Position numbers and translations under genes: made by a program | Shown here: positions 1 to 9,181 of the stretch, piece by piece | Layout: each line of letters opens with the position of its first letter | Position numbering within the stretch: position 1 is the first letter of the stretch | Notes under the pieces: generated by a model | The model's input: the letters and a program-made list of their open reading frames with translations, nothing else | The model's database searches: none | What the model was told of the DNA's origin: nothing | DNA from: an uncultured Jannaschia sp. | Lineage (GTDB): Bacteria > Pseudomonadota > Alphaproteobacteria > Rhodobacterales > Rhodobacteraceae | DNA length: 64,000 bases | Direction of reading: 5' to 3' | NCBI RefSeq assembly: GCF_947494055.1 | Contig: NZ_CANLTR010000002.1 | Location: forward strand, 1-64,000

Positions 1-73
1 TGCCGTGATCCACGTGACCGATCGTCCCGATGTTCACGTGCGGTTTCGTGCGTTCGAACTTTGCCTTCGCCAT
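1..73 (-). CDS. tuf: Elongation factor Tu, N-terminal fragment (cut by window edge)
   Basis: The reverse strand from 73 reads [20 protein letters not shown] and then VDHG, the standard N-terminus of bacterial EF-Tu up to the first P-loop residues (GHVDHGK). EF-Tu is the GTPase that brings aminoacyl-tRNA to the ribosome. Only 24 codons lie in the window, so the G motifs and later domains cannot be seen. It is not close-coupled to the preceding reverse gene, and a candidate promoter and a leader hairpin lie just upstream. Confidence 0.97.
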
Positions 74-76
74 GAT

Positions 77-101
77 GGGCCCCTGACTTGTAAGGGGGCC
101 C
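77..101 (-). promoter_or_regulatory. Leader hairpin covering the tuf ribosome binding site
   Basis: In the tuf mRNA direction, GGGCCCC and GGGGCCC form a 7-bp GC-only stem around an 11-nt loop, ending 3 nt before the ATG. The best Shine-Dalgarno match (AGGGG) lies inside the 3' arm, so the stem would hide it. Each arm also contains the palindrome GGGCCC, so other pairings are possible. The structure is seen in the sequence; a role in translation control is inference. Confidence 0.4.
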
Positions 102-129
102 CACGGACCCCCTGAATTGCATCGGGCGC

Positions 130-158
130 CGTCTAGCCCCATGGACCCGGCTTGGCAA
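130..158 (-). promoter_or_regulatory. Candidate sigma70-type promoter for tuf
   Basis: On the reverse strand TTGCCA (158-153) and TAGACG (135-130) are separated by 17 nt. The -35 matches TTGACA at five of six positions, the -10 matches only three of six. It sits between the upstream lipoprotein gene and tuf and would give a leader of about 50 nt carrying the hairpin at 77-101. Prediction from consensus only. Confidence 0.3.
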
Positions 159-175
159 GGGCATGCGGCGGGCGA

Positions 176-718
176 TCAGGCGGGCAGGTCGAACCATTCC
201 GGGCGGCGCAGCATCCAACTCTGGATCTTGCTCGCCATGTTGCGCGCCAGGGTCGTGAGCTGCGCCTCGGCGTCCTTCACGAGGCCCGACCCGAGGAGCA
301 GCGAATTGGCCCCCTCGAAGGTCGTGATCTGGTGCGGACCGCCGATCTTCTCCTGCGGTTCTGCGGTCCAGAGATTGGCGGTGACGACGAGGATCGATTT
401 CGGCGTCAGCAGGACGGGGATGCCCGGCGGGGCGAGCGCATAGCCGTCGATGGCGACCGCGATGATGAAGTCCTTTCCGCCCGCGTAGCGGCCGAACCGG
501 CGCTCGATCTCGGAGGTCATGGCACGCTTGAGCTCCGCGTCGGTCGCGTTCCGGGAGGGCGGGATCTTCTTCGCGGTCTCGGGAACGACGACCGTGTCGG
601 CGAGCTGGAAACTTCCCATTTCCGGCAGGTCCACCCCGAGCGGGTCAGGCACGGCGCAGGCCGAGAGCCCGGCGAGCGACAGCCCCCCGAAGGCCCGCCG
701 GGTCAGCGCGTCACTCAT
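176..718 (-). CDS. Small putative lipoprotein of unknown function
   Basis: This 180-residue protein begins [21 protein letters not shown]: a twin-arginine pair, a short hydrophobic stretch and a lipobox (LSAC), so it is probably exported, lipidated and membrane anchored. The mature part is hydrophilic with one hydrophobic patch (IPVLLTPKSILVVTANLW) and no motif I recognise. The start codon overlaps the parC stop by 4 nt (ATGA), so the two genes are translationally coupled and probably co-transcribed. Function is unknown. Confidence 0.8.
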   Translation of the reverse strand: MSDALTRRAFGGLSLAGLSACAVPDPLGVDLPEMGSFQLADTVVVPETAKKIPPSRNATDAELKRAMTSEIERRFGRYAGGKDFIIAVAIDGYALAPPGIPVLLTPKSILVVTANLWTAEPQEKIGGPHQITTFEGANSLLLGSGLVKDAEAQLTTLARNMASKIQSWMLRRPEWFDLPA

Positions 719-3024
719 GCCGGAGCGAACCGGTTGTCGCGGGGGAACCCTCGGGGCGCCATGCGGCCGGACTGGGCCCGCTGTCCCAGCCATTCGGCCA
801 GGTCCGGCTCGTAGCGGATGCGCCCGGCCGGATCGGCCCATCTGAGTCCGTCGGCCAGCGTCAGGACGGTCACGTCCGACAGACCCCCGTCCTTGAACTT
901 CTGAAGCCGCACGCCCTTGCCGCGCAGCATCTCGGGAAGCTCGGTCAAGGGGAAGACCAGCATCTTGCGGTTGTCGCCGATACAGGCGACGTGATCGCCC
1001 TCGGCCACGATCGGGCGCAACGCCGCGTCGCCGGCCTTCACGGTCAGCACCTGCTTGCCGGCGCGGCGCATCGCGACCATCTCCGCCTCCGGCACGACGA
1101 AGCCGTCGCCGCGGTTCGAGGCCAGCAGCAGCTTGCGGCCGGGCTGGTGGATCAGGATGTCGACGATAGCGGTCTCGTTGGGCAGGTCGATCATCAGGCG
1201 CAGCGGCTCGCCCATCCCCCGCCCGCCGGGCAGCGCGGAGGCCTGAATGGTGAAGGCGCGGCCGTCGCTGCCCCAGACGATGAGCCTGTCGGTCGTCTCG
1301 GCGTGGAACTTGAAGGCGGGACCGTCGCCGTCCTTGAACTTGAGCTCGCGGTCGAGCGGCTGATGCCCCGACAGCGCCCGGATCCAGCCCATGCGCGAGC
1401 AGACGACGGTGATCGGCTCGCGCTCGATCATCGCCTCGAGCGGCACGTCCTCCACCTCGACCGCGTCGGCGAAGTCGCTGCGCCGGCGGCCGAGCTCGGT
1501 GGCCTTGCCGAAGAGCTTGCGCTGCGCGCGGAGCTCGTCGGCGATGGCCTTCCATTGCAGCCCCTCCTGCGCCAGCAGGTCCTCGAGACCGGCGCGTTCC
1601 GCCATCAGCGCGTCACGCTCGCGCAGCAGCGCCATCTCCTCGAGGCGGCGCAGGGCGCGGAGGCGCATGTTCAGGATCGCCTCGGCCTGCACCTCGGTCA
1701 GCGTCTGGTCGCGGTCGGTCGGCAGGGGCGAACGGTAATCGCCCTCGTCCCGCGCCCGCACGTAACCCTCGCCCCAGGGCTCGTGCATCAGTGCGGCCTT
1801 CGGAGCGTCGTCGTAGCGGATGATGTCGATGACCCGGTCGAGGTTCAGGAAGGCGAGGATGAAGCCCTCCAGCACCTCGAGCCGGTGGTCGATCCTCTGC
1901 ATCCGGTGACGGGACCGGCGCAGGAGAACCTGGCGCCGGTGGTCGAGGAAGGCCTGCAGGACCTCGCGCAGCGAGCAGACCCGCGGCGTCAGCCCGTCGA
2001 TCAGCACGTTCATGTTGAGCGCGAACCGCGTCTCCAGCTCCGACAGCCGGTAGAGCGTGTTCATCAACACGTCCGGATCGACGTTGCGCGACTTCGGCTC
2101 GAGCACGATGCGGATGTCGTCGGCGCTCTCGTCGCGGATATCGGCGAGGATCGGGACGCGCTTGGTCGTCACGAGCTCGGCCAGTTTCTCGATCAGCTTG
2201 CCCTTCTGGACCTGGTAGGGGATCTCGGTGACGACGATCTGCCACTGCCCCTTCCCAAGTTCCTCGACATGATGGCGCGCCCGCAAGCGGAAGGCGCCGC
2301 GTCCCGTGCGGTAGGCTTCGAGGATGCTCTCCCGGGGCTCGACGATGAGGCCGCCCGTTGGAAAGTCCGGCCCGGGCACGTGCTCGAGCAGGGTCTCGTC
2401 GCGCGCGTTCGGCGACTTGATGAGATGCAGGCAGGCCGCGATCAGCTCGTCGAGATTGTGCGGCGGGATGTTGGTCGCCATCCCGACCGCGATCCCCGCG
2501 GCGCCGTTGGCGAGCAGATTCGGCACGGCGGCGGGCAGGACCACCGGCTCCCGCAGCGTGCCGTCGTAATTGTCGCGGAAGTCGACCGCGTCCTCGTCGA
2601 GCCCGTCGAGCAGCGCCTCGGCCAGCGCCGTCATCCGCGCCTCGGTGTAGCGGGCGGCGGCGGGGTTGTCGCCGTCGATGTTGCCGAAGTTCCCCTGCCC
2701 GTCCACGAGCGGATAGCGGACATTGAAGTCCTGTGCGAGCCGCGCCATCGCGTCGTAGATCGCGGCGTCGCCGTGCGGGTGGTAGTTGCCCATCACGTCG
2801 CCGGAGATCTTGGCCGACTTCCGGAAGCCGCCGTTCGAGGACAGGCGAAGCTCCCGCATGGCGTAGAGGATGCGGCGATGCACCGGCTTCAGACCGTCCC
2901 GCGCATCCGGCAGCGCGCGGTTCATGATGGTCGAGAGGGCGTAGGTCAGATAGCGGTCGCCGATGGCCCGGCGGAGCGGCTCGGAGATCACGGCCTCGGC
3001 GGGGGGGTCGGTCGGCTCGTCCAT
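715..3024 (-). CDS. parC: DNA topoisomerase IV subunit A
   Basis: ParC (769 aa) is the DNA-cleaving subunit of topoisomerase IV, which decatenates daughter chromosomes with ParE. The N-terminal breakage-reunion domain is clear: [21 protein letters not shown], the YHPHGD helix motif, and the catalytic tyrosine Y126 in [11 protein letters not shown]-terminal beta-propeller repeats follow. I chose the ATG at 3024 because the reading frame upstream of it does not resemble the family. ParC rather than GyrA is indicated by the length of about 770 aa and the diverged C-terminal domain. The quinolone-region serine is replaced by A87 ([10 protein letters not shown]). The gene overlaps the downstream lipoprotein gene. 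Confidence 0.95.
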   Translation of the reverse strand: MDEPTDPPAEAVISEPLRRAIGDRYLTYALSTIMNRALPDARDGLKPVHRRILYAMRELRLSSNGGFRKSAKISGDVMGNYHPHGDAAIYDAMARLAQDFNVRYPLVDGQGNFGNIDGDNPAAARYTEARMTALAEALLDGLDEDAVDFRDNYDGTLREPVVLPAAVPNLLANGAAGIAVGMATNIPPHNLDELIAACLHLIKSPNARDETLLEHVPGPDFPTGGLIVEPRESILEAYRTGRGAFRLRARHHVEELGKGQWQIVVTEIPYQVQKGKLIEKLAELVTTKRVPILADIRDESADDIRIVLEPKSRNVDPDVLMNTLYRLSELETRFALNMNVLIDGLTPRVCSLREVLQAFLDHRRQVLLRRSRHRMQRIDHRLEVLEGFILAFLNLDRVIDIIRYDDAPKAALMHEPWGEGYVRARDEGDYRSPLPTDRDQTLTEVQAEAILNMRLRALRRLEEMALLRERDALMAERAGLEDLLAQEGLQWKAIADELRAQRKLFGKATELGRRRSDFADAVEVEDVPLEAMIEREPITVVCSRMGWIRALSGHQPLDRELKFKDGDGPAFKFHAETTDRLIVWGSDGRAFTIQASALPGGRGMGEPLRLMIDLPNETAIVDILIHQPGRKLLLASNRGDGFVVPEAEMVAMRRAGKQVLTVKAGDAALRPIVAEGDHVACIGDNRKMLVFPLTELPEMLRGKGVRLQKFKDGGLSDVTVLTLADGLRWADPAGRIRYEPDLAEWLGQRAQSGRMAPRGFPRDNRFAPA

Positions 3025-3235
3025 GGGCGCTGCGTCTAGCGGGCCAGTCCTCACGGCACAAGCCGCCCCGCCGGGTGAAGACGTCGCCCGGTCTCCGAAC
3101 GGTTCCTTAACGGCTTCGTGCTAGAGCGCGCGGGCCGGCGATGTTAACCTTCGGGGGCGCATCCGAGGAACCTCCGCCGTGCCACGCGGTTGGATCACCA
3201 TTCGAGATCGCATCATTCCGGAAGGCCGGCCCCGC

Positions 3236-3784
3236 ATGCTGAAGATGACCCTGACCCTTTGCATCGCGATCTATGCCGGCTTCGTGGTCTGGGGCCAGCC
3301 ACTGGAGCAGACCGGCGAAACCGCGCCCGCCCGACCGGCGATGACGATGCAGTCCGGGCCCGGATACGACCGGCCCGTGATCCTGTCGACCCCGCAGACG
3401 GGCCAGGCGGCCGTGACGCGTGCCGCCGTGACTGCGACGGTCGTGCCCGACGCCGCCGCGATCGCCGCGGCCACGCCGGCTCCGGACGCAGCCAAGGCAC
3501 GGCGCATCGGCGAACCGACCCTGGTCCGTCTGGCCAGATCGAACGCGGACGCGGCCGATCCCGTGGCGGCCGCAGCCGAGCCGGAAGGCGACCTGTTCCG
3601 GGTCACCGGCTCGCGGGTCAACATGCGCGGCGGGCCCTCCACCGCCTACGGCGTGATCGACAGCCTCGCCGAGGGAACACTGGCCGAGGCGATCGGCGAG
3701 ACCGTCGATGGCTGGCGGGAAATCCGCGACGTCGAGACGGGGCGCACGGGGTTCATGTCCGCGCGGTTCCTGCAGCCCGCCTGA
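3236..3784 (+). CDS. Membrane-anchored or secreted SH3-domain protein
   Basis: The 182-aa product starts MLKMTLTLCIAIYAGFVVWG, a hydrophobic signal or anchor segment. A long Ala/Pro/Thr-rich linker follows (about residues 25-115), then a C-terminal bacterial SH3 domain with the signature VNMRGGPSTAYGVI and the end GWREIR..TGFMSARFL. Such domains usually bind peptidoglycan or metal in the periplasm; its ligand is unknown. A GTG at 3179 would add 19 residues and has a fair ribosome site (GAGGA), but they would precede the signal segment, so 3236 is preferred. The gene is divergent from parC across about 210 bp. Confidence 0.8.
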   Translation: MLKMTLTLCIAIYAGFVVWGQPLEQTGETAPARPAMTMQSGPGYDRPVILSTPQTGQAAVTRAAVTATVVPDAAAIAAATPAPDAAKARRIGEPTLVRLARSNADAADPVAAAAEPEGDLFRVTGSRVNMRGGPSTAYGVIDSLAEGTLAEAIGETVDGWREIRDVETGRTGFMSARFLQPA

Positions 3785-3807
3785 TCCCGGAGGGGCCCCC
3801 GAAGCCG

Positions 3808-4629
3808 GTGACGCGGTCCATCCTCATCACCGGCTGTTCGAGCGGCATCGGCCTCGACGCGGCCACCACGCTCGGCGCGCGCGGCTGGACGGTGTTCGCC
3901 GCCTGCCGAAAGGCGAAGGACTGCGACAGGCTTCGCGACCAGGGATTCATCGCCCCCCGGATCGACTACGAGGATCCGTCCACCATCGCGGCCGCACTGG
4001 ACGAAATATGGCCTCTCACCGGCGGCCGGCTCGACGCGCTCTTCAACAACGGCGCCTACGCGATCCCGGGTCTCGTCGAGGACATGCCGACCGACGCGCT
4101 CCGCGCGATCTTCGAGGCCAACGTCTTCGGCTGGCACGAGCTGACGCGGCAGGTCATCCCGGCCATGCGAGCGCAGGGAGCGGGCCGGATCGTGCAGAAC
4201 TCCTCCGTCCTGGGCTACGCCGCCGCGCCGTGGCGGGGCGCCTACAACGCGACGAAGTTCGCGCTCGAAGGTCTGACCGACACGCTCCGGATGGAGATGC
4301 GCGGCACCGGGCTGCACGTCGCGCTGATCGAGCCCGGCCCCGTCACCTCCCGGTTCCGCGCCAACGCGCGGGAACAGTTCGAGCGCTGGATCGACTGGCG
4401 CGCCTCGCCGCGCCGCGCGGATTACGAGGCGCTGATGCACCGGCTCTACCGGGACAACACGGCGCGGTTCGAGTTGCCGCCGCGCGCGGTGACCCGGGCG
4501 CTGATCCACGCGGTCGAAAGCCCGCGCCCCCGTGCGCGCTACCGCGTGACGGTGCCCTCCACGCTCGCCATGCTGATGAAGCGCGCCCTGCCCACGCGCG
4601 CGATGGACGCACTCGTCTCGAAATCCTGA
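3808..4629 (+). CDS. SDR family NAD(P)-dependent oxidoreductase
   Basis: A classical short-chain dehydrogenase/reductase of 273 aa. It has the cofactor loop TGCSSGIG at residues 8-15, a NNGAYA variant of the NNAG motif at 80-85, catalytic serine in NSSVLGY and the Y146-x3-K150 pair in AYNATKFALEG. The C-terminal 90 residues are typical of SDRs that act on bulky or lipid-like alcohols, but the substrate cannot be read from sequence. The GTG at 3808 is the likely start, with GGAGGGG upstream. It lies 23 bp after the SH3 gene. Confidence 0.85.
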   Translation: MTRSILITGCSSGIGLDAATTLGARGWTVFAACRKAKDCDRLRDQGFIAPRIDYEDPSTIAAALDEIWPLTGGRLDALFNNGAYAIPGLVEDMPTDALRAIFEANVFGWHELTRQVIPAMRAQGAGRIVQNSSVLGYAAAPWRGAYNATKFALEGLTDTLRMEMRGTGLHVALIEPGPVTSRFRANAREQFERWIDWRASPRRADYEALMHRLYRDNTARFELPPRAVTRALIHAVESPRPRARYRVTVPSTLAMLMKRALPTRAMDALVSKS

Positions 4630-4675
4630 CGCGCCGTCCTACCTGCGGAGGCCAGACGCGAAAGAAGGATGCGAC

Positions 4676-4879
4676 ATGCGCGACGACCCCCTCTTCTACA
4701 TCGTGGCCGGCGCCTGCCTGCTCGTCCTCGTGATCCTGCTGACCGGGATCGGCGGGTTCGCGAAGGGTGGCGAGTTCAACCGGAAGCACGCGAACCGCCT
4801 GATGCGCTGGCGCATCTACGCGCAGTTCGCGGCGGTCGTGCTGCTTATCGGGTTCGTCTGGCTGAGATCGGGGAGCTGA
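4676..4879 (+). CDS. Twin-transmembrane HIG1-domain-like protein
   Basis: A 67-aa protein with two membrane helices (about residues 7-26 and 47-63). Between them is FAKGGEFNRKHANRLMRWR, followed by IYAQ. This matches the HIG1 / Rcf1 pattern (loop with charged residues, then R-x-R-x3-Q). Mitochondrial HIG1 proteins associate with respiratory supercomplexes; bacterial relatives are probably inner-membrane partners of terminal oxidases, but that is inference. It sits 2 bp upstream of the adenosyltransferase gene. Confidence 0.75.
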   Translation: MRDDPLFYIVAGACLLVLVILLTGIGGFAKGGEFNRKHANRLMRWRIYAQFAAVVLLIGFVWLRSGS

Positions 4880-4881
4880 GC

Positions 4882-5454
4882 ATGGTCGTCCTGAGCAAGA
4901 TCTACACACGCACCGGCGATGCCGGCACCACCGCGCTCGGCGACGGGACGCGCGTGCCGAAGACCTCCGCCCGGGTCGAGGCCTACGGCACGGTGGACGA
5001 GGCGAACGCCACGATCGGGCTGGCCCGACTCCATGCGGAGGGGGAGCTGGACGATCGGCTGGCCCGCATCCAGAACGACCTGTTCGATCTGGGGGCCGAC
5101 ATGTGCCGGCCGGGCATGGCGCGGGACGCGGAGGCCGAATATCCCCCGCTTCGGATGACGCAAGGACAAGTCGATCGGCTGGAAGCGGAGATCGACGCGA
5201 TGAACGACGCGCTCGAGCCGCTTCGCAGCTTCGTGCTGCCCGGCGGCAGCGCGTTGGCCGCGCATCTCCATCTGTGCCGCACGGTGACCCGGCGCGCCGA
5301 GCGGCTGGCGATGGCGCTGGCGGGTCAGGAGGACGTGAACGCCGCCGCGGTGACCTATCTCAACCGGCTCTCGGACTGGTTCTTCGTGGCCTCGCGGATC
5401 GCCAACGACGACGGCCGCGCGGATGTCCTGTGGGTGCCGGGCGCGAACCGCTGA
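4882..5454 (+). CDS. PduO-type ATP:cob(I)alamin adenosyltransferase
   Basis: This 190-aa enzyme transfers adenosyl from ATP to cob(I)alamin to make coenzyme B12, and often hands it to methylmalonyl-CoA mutase. Family signatures: the N-terminal ATP-binding segment KIYTRTGDAGTTALGDGTRV, the TVDEANATIG helix, the RRAERL helix and the C-terminal YLNRLSDWFFVASR. ATG at 4882 is preceded by GGGGAG. Placement next to etfBA fits a role in acyl-CoA metabolism. Confidence 0.93.
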   Translation: MVVLSKIYTRTGDAGTTALGDGTRVPKTSARVEAYGTVDEANATIGLARLHAEGELDDRLARIQNDLFDLGADMCRPGMARDAEAEYPPLRMTQGQVDRLEAEIDAMNDALEPLRSFVLPGGSALAAHLHLCRTVTRRAERLAMALAGQEDVNAAAVTYLNRLSDWFFVASRIANDDGRADVLWVPGANR

Positions 5455-5584
5455 CCCGCATCCGGCGGCGCCGTTCGCGCGCGTACGGTGCGTCACGAGG
5501 CTCTGCCGCGTCGTTTTCGGCCTGTCGGGGCCTGCGCGCATTCGGTAAACGGCCGGCGAAGCTGTCTTGCAGGAGGTGATCGCC

Positions 5585-6343
5585 ATGAAGATCCTGGTGC
5601 CCGTGAAACGGGTGATCGACTACAACGTGAAGGTCCGCGTGAAGGCCGACGGGTCGGGCGTCGATCTTGCCAACGTGAAGATGTCGATGAACCCGTTCGA
5701 CGAGATTGCCGTCGAGGAGGCGATCCGCCTGAAGGAAGCCGGCGTGGCCGAAGAGGTCGTGGCCGTGTCGATCGGGGTGAAGCAGAGCCAGGAGACGCTG
5801 CGCACCGCGCTCGCGATGGGGGCCGACCGGGCGATCCTCGTGGTGGCGACCGACGACGTGCATCAGGACATCGAGCCCTTGGCGGTGGCGAAGATCCTTC
5901 AGGCCGTGATCGAGACGGAGCAACCTGGCCTCGTCCTCGCCGGCAAGCAGGCGATCGACAACGACATGAACGCGACGGGTCAGATGCTGGCGGCGCTTCT
6001 GGGCTGGAGCCAGGCGACCTTCGCCTCTGAGGTCAAGATCGAGGGCGAGCATGCCGTGGTCACGCGCGAGGTCGATGGCGGGTTGCAGACGATCCGCGTA
6101 AAGATGCCGGCCATCGTGACGGTGGATCTGCGCCTGAACGAGCCGCGCTACGCCTCGCTCCCGAACATTATGAAGGCCAAGAAGAAGCCGCTCGAGGAGA
6201 ACAGCCCGGCCGATTTCGGCGTCGACGTCACGCCGCGGCTGGAGGTCGTCAAGACGACCGAGCCGCCGGTGCGCAAGGCTGGGGAAGTGGTCAAGGACGT
6301 GGACGAGCTGGTGGCGAAACTCAAGGAAGCGGGAGCGGTGTGA
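5585..6343 (+). CDS. etfB: Electron transfer flavoprotein subunit beta
   Basis: EtfB (252 aa) forms the FAD/AMP-containing ETF heterodimer that takes electrons from acyl-CoA and methylamine-type dehydrogenases and passes them to ETF-ubiquinone oxidoreductase. The start [20 protein letters not shown], the [18 protein letters not shown] helix and the C-terminal recognition-loop region [13 protein letters not shown] are characteristic of the group I ETF beta chain. An excellent Shine-Dalgarno (AGGAGGTGAT) ends 5 nt before the ATG. Its stop overlaps the etfA start by 1 nt (TGATG). Confidence 0.97.
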   Translation: MKILVPVKRVIDYNVKVRVKADGSGVDLANVKMSMNPFDEIAVEEAIRLKEAGVAEEVVAVSIGVKQSQETLRTALAMGADRAILVVATDDVHQDIEPLAVAKILQAVIETEQPGLVLAGKQAIDNDMNATGQMLAALLGWSQATFASEVKIEGEHAVVTREVDGGLQTIRVKMPAIVTVDLRLNEPRYASLPNIMKAKKKPLEENSPADFGVDVTPRLEVVKTTEPPVRKAGEVVKDVDELVAKLKEAGAV

Positions 6344-7269
6344 TGGCGGTTCTTCTGATCGGCGAGGTCTCGAACGGCGAGCTCAACCTCGACGCCACGG
6401 CGAAGGCATTGACGGCCGCAAGGCAGCTCGGCGATGTGACCGTGCTCTGCGCGGGCGCGCAGGCGGCCGCTGCGGGCGAGGCGGCGTCGAAGCTCGAGGG
6501 CGTGGCGAAGGTGCTTGTGGCAGAGGACCCATCTCTTGGCCACCGGCTTGCCGAGCCGACGGCGGCGCTCGTCGTCTCGATGGCCGGCGATTACAGTCAC
6601 ATCGTCGCGCCCTCCACCACCGACGCGAAGAACGTCATGCCGCGGATCGCCGCGCTGCTCGACGTGATGATCCTTTCGGACGTGTCGGCCGTTATCGACG
6701 CGGACACGTTCGAACGGTCGATCTACGCGGGCAATGCGGTGCAGACGGTCAAGTCCTCGGACGCGGTCAAGGTGATGACGGTGCGAACCACGACCTTCGA
6801 TGCCGCGGGCGACGGCGGCCCGGCTCCGGTCGAGACGATCGCGGCGGCCGAGAATCCGGACCTGTCGGAATGGATCGAGGACAAGGTGGCGGCGAGCGAC
6901 CGGCCCGAGCTCACCTCGGCGGCCCGCGTCGTCTCCGGCGGACGCGGCATCGGCTCGGAGCAGAACTTCAGGATCGTCGAGCAACTGGCCGACAAGCTCG
7001 GCGCGGCCGTCGGCGCCTCCCGCGCGGCTGTCGACTCGGGCTACGCGCCGAACGACTGGCAGGTCGGGCAGACCGGCAAGGTGGTGGCCCCCGAGCTCTA
7101 CGTCGCGCTCGGCATCTCCGGCGCGATCCAGCACCTCGCGGGAATGAAGGACTCGAAGATCATCGTCGCCATCAACAAGGACGAGGAAGCACCGATCTTC
7201 CAGGTCGCCGATTACAGCCTCGCCGGCGATCTGTTCGAAATCGTCCCGGAGTTGATCGAGAAGCTTTAG
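6343..7269 (+). CDS. etfA: Electron transfer flavoprotein subunit alpha
   Basis: EtfA (308 aa) carries the FAD of the ETF dimer. The C-terminal FAD domain is clear: [15 protein letters not shown], then [44 protein letters not shown] and [15 protein letters not shown]. The N-terminal half is the fold shared with EtfB. It is coupled to etfB by a 1-nt start-stop overlap and followed within 20 bp by a strong stem-loop, so etfBA is probably a two-gene unit. Confidence 0.97.
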   Translation: MAVLLIGEVSNGELNLDATAKALTAARQLGDVTVLCAGAQAAAAGEAASKLEGVAKVLVAEDPSLGHRLAEPTAALVVSMAGDYSHIVAPSTTDAKNVMPRIAALLDVMILSDVSAVIDADTFERSIYAGNAVQTVKSSDAVKVMTVRTTTFDAAGDGGPAPVETIAAAENPDLSEWIEDKVAASDRPELTSAARVVSGGRGIGSEQNFRIVEQLADKLGAAVGASRAAVDSGYAPNDWQVGQTGKVVAPELYVALGISGAIQHLAGMKDSKIIVAINKDEEAPIFQVADYSLAGDLFEIVPELIEKL

Positions 7270-7286
7270 ACGTCAATTGGGAAGGC

Positions 7287-7320
7287 GGGGCGCGGCGTGA
7301 AGGTTCGCCGCGCCTCTTTC
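7287..7320 (+). terminator. Intrinsic terminator after etfA
   Basis: GGGGCGCGGCG (7287-7297) pairs with CGCCGCGCCTC (7306-7316) around an 8-nt loop, an 11-bp stem with one G-U pair, followed by a short TTTC. The T-tract is weak. The stem lies between convergent genes and may also serve the reverse-strand gene that ends at 7326. Confidence 0.7.
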
Positions 7321-7325
7321 GTGGG

Positions 7326-8144
7326 TCAGAGCGTGAGGCCCCGCGGATTTCGTATGACCTCCGCCACGGCCTCGGCGATGCGCGCATGCGCGGCCGGCGA
7401 CAGGCACTGGCGGGCCACGTCCTCCTCGAGTTCGGGATAGACCATCTCCGTCGTGTCGATCTCGAGGAAGTCCTGCGTGACGTCGCAGCGGACGATTCCG
7501 TCCAGGGTTTCCGACAGCGTGTGCAGCATGTCGGGCGTCACGAAGTGCGGCTCGACCCCCAATCCCTGATCCCGGCGATCCTCGATCGACAGCAGGATGC
7601 GACGCCCCGGAACCCGTTCGATGAGGGATCGCATCCGCGCGATCCAGGCGGTCGCGAGCTCTTGCCTCACGAGCTCGAACTTCTCCGCCGAAAGCTCGCG
7701 GAGCCTCAGAAGCATGTGCCGCGTGAAGGAGAACTCGCTGAAGTCGACATCCGGGTAGAGGTTGTCCATCGCCACCGACCGCTTCAGGAAGCGGTCGTTG
7801 CGCCGGCGGTGCACGGTGTAGAAGCGGTTCGACATGTTCGCCGCGCCCATCGCCTGCAGCACGACGGTCTCGGCACCCTCGATGACCTGCATGATGTCGT
7901 CATCCTGGTAGAACGCGTCGATCCCCGCGTTCTGCACGCCCAGATTGACCACTTGCCGCCCCGTCCGTTCGGCCAGTCGATCGGTCAACGGGTCCGCGAC
8001 GTAGCGTCCGTAGATCTCCGAGCTGCCTACGACGACCGTATAGGGCGTGTCGAGCCGAACGGCCGGCCCCCGAAAGATCGTGCGCGAGCTGCCGTAGCGG
8101 CATGGGTGATAGTCGAGTTCGGTAACGCGTCCTTCGTAGGTCAT
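7326..8144 (-). CDS. DUF6473 family protein
   Basis: The 272-aa protein begins MTYEGRVTELDYHPCRYGSS. It shows conserved blocks I recall from the DUF6473 family of Rhodobacteraceae: FRGPAVRLDTPY, GSSEIYGRYV, VNLGVQNAGIDAFY, QAMGAANMSNRFYTVHRRRN and FTRHML. The order resembles an SGNH-hydrolase-like fold (GSSE block, GAANMSNR block), but enzymatic activity is unproven. Its biological role is unknown. ATG 8144 fits the family start. It is divergent from the hydroxyacyl-CoA dehydrogenase gene. Confidence 0.75.
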   Translation of the reverse strand: MTYEGRVTELDYHPCRYGSSRTIFRGPAVRLDTPYTVVVGSSEIYGRYVADPLTDRLAERTGRQVVNLGVQNAGIDAFYQDDDIMQVIEGAETVVLQAMGAANMSNRFYTVHRRRNDRFLKRSVAMDNLYPDVDFSEFSFTRHMLLRLRELSAEKFELVRQELATAWIARMRSLIERVPGRRILLSIEDRRDQGLGVEPHFVTPDMLHTLSETLDGIVRCDVTQDFLEIDTTEMVYPELEEDVARQCLSPAAHARIAEAVAEVIRNPRGLTL

Positions 8145-8301
8145 GCCGATCCACACGTGATTCGAGGTCTGGCCAACACTGTCGCACCACCCGATTACCG
8201 TTCGGTTGAACGTTGGATTCACCGACAATTGGCGCAATGGCCGGGCGCTTGCCCCCCCGGCCGTCGCTGCTATGGTCCGCGCGAGAAGACGGGGGCGGGA
8301 C

Positions 8302-9177
8302 ATGGACATCGAAAGCATCGGCATCGTCGGCGCGGGACAGATGGGCAACGGGATTGCGCATGTCTGCGCGCTGGCGGGCTACGACGTCCTCCTGAACGAC
8401 GTACGGCAGGAGGCGCTCGACGACGCCGTCGGGCTGATCCGCCGCAACCTCGATCGACAGGTCTCGCGGGAGAAGATCTCCGCCGAACATCGGGACGCCG
8501 CGATGGGGCGCATCCGGACGACGCTGACGCTCACCGATCTCGGCGCGACCGACCTCGTCATCGAGGCCGCGACGGAGCGGGAGGACGTCAAGCATGCGAT
8601 CTTCGCCGAACTGCTTCCCGCCCTGGGCGAACGGACGATCCTGACCTCGAACACCTCCTCGATCTCGATCACCCGACTGGCCAGCCGCACCGACCGGCCG
8701 GAGCGCTTCATGGGGTTCCACTTCATGAACCCGGTTCCCGTCATGCAGCTTGTCGAGCTCATCCGCGGGATCGCTACCGACGAAGCGACCTACGCGGCCT
8801 GCCACGGCGTCGTCGAGCGCCTCGGCAAGACGGCGGCGACGGCGGAGGACTTCCCGGCGTTCATCGTCAACCGCATCCTGATGCCGATGATCAACGAGGC
8901 GGTCTACACGCTCTACGAGGGCGTGGGGAACGTGAACTCGATCGACCAGGCGATGAAGCTCGGGACCAATCACCCGATGGGGCCGCTGGAGCTCGCCGAT
9001 TTCATCGGGCTCGACACCTGTCTGGCGATCATGAACGTGCTCCACGACGGGCTGGCCGATACGAAGTACCGCCCCTGCCCGCTCCTGACAAAATACGTCG
9101 AAGCGGGTTGGCTCGGCCGCAAGACGCAACGGGGCTTCTACGATTATCGCGGCGAGACACCCGAGCCGACGCGCTGA
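8302..9177 (+). CDS. 3-hydroxybutyryl-CoA dehydrogenase
   Basis: A 291-aa NAD(P)-dependent dehydrogenase that interconverts acetoacetyl-CoA and 3-hydroxybutyryl-CoA. N-terminal Rossmann motif GIVGAGQMGNGIAHVCA, then NTSSISITRLA, the catalytic-His region GFHFMNPVPVMQLVE, and FPAFIVNRILMPMINEAVYTL. The C-terminal half ends with NHPMGPLELADFIGLDTCL and GRKTQRGFYDY. Length and single-domain layout match the stand-alone Hbd/PaaH type rather than multifunctional FadB. The etfBA genes are close by on the same strand. Often called hbd or paaH. Confidence 0.93.
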   Translation: MDIESIGIVGAGQMGNGIAHVCALAGYDVLLNDVRQEALDDAVGLIRRNLDRQVSREKISAEHRDAAMGRIRTTLTLTDLGATDLVIEAATEREDVKHAIFAELLPALGERTILTSNTSSISITRLASRTDRPERFMGFHFMNPVPVMQLVELIRGIATDEATYAACHGVVERLGKTAATAEDFPAFIVNRILMPMINEAVYTLYEGVGNVNSIDQAMKLGTNHPMGPLELADFIGLDTCLAIMNVLHDGLADTKYRPCPLLTKYVEAGWLGRKTQRGFYDYRGETPEPTR

Positions 9178-9181
9178 ACGC

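Noticed and set aside
991..3039. Long open frame opposite parC on the forward strand
   Set aside because: GC-rich shadow of parC; composition is His/Arg/Asp-rich without any family motif, and parC motifs on the other strand are complete.
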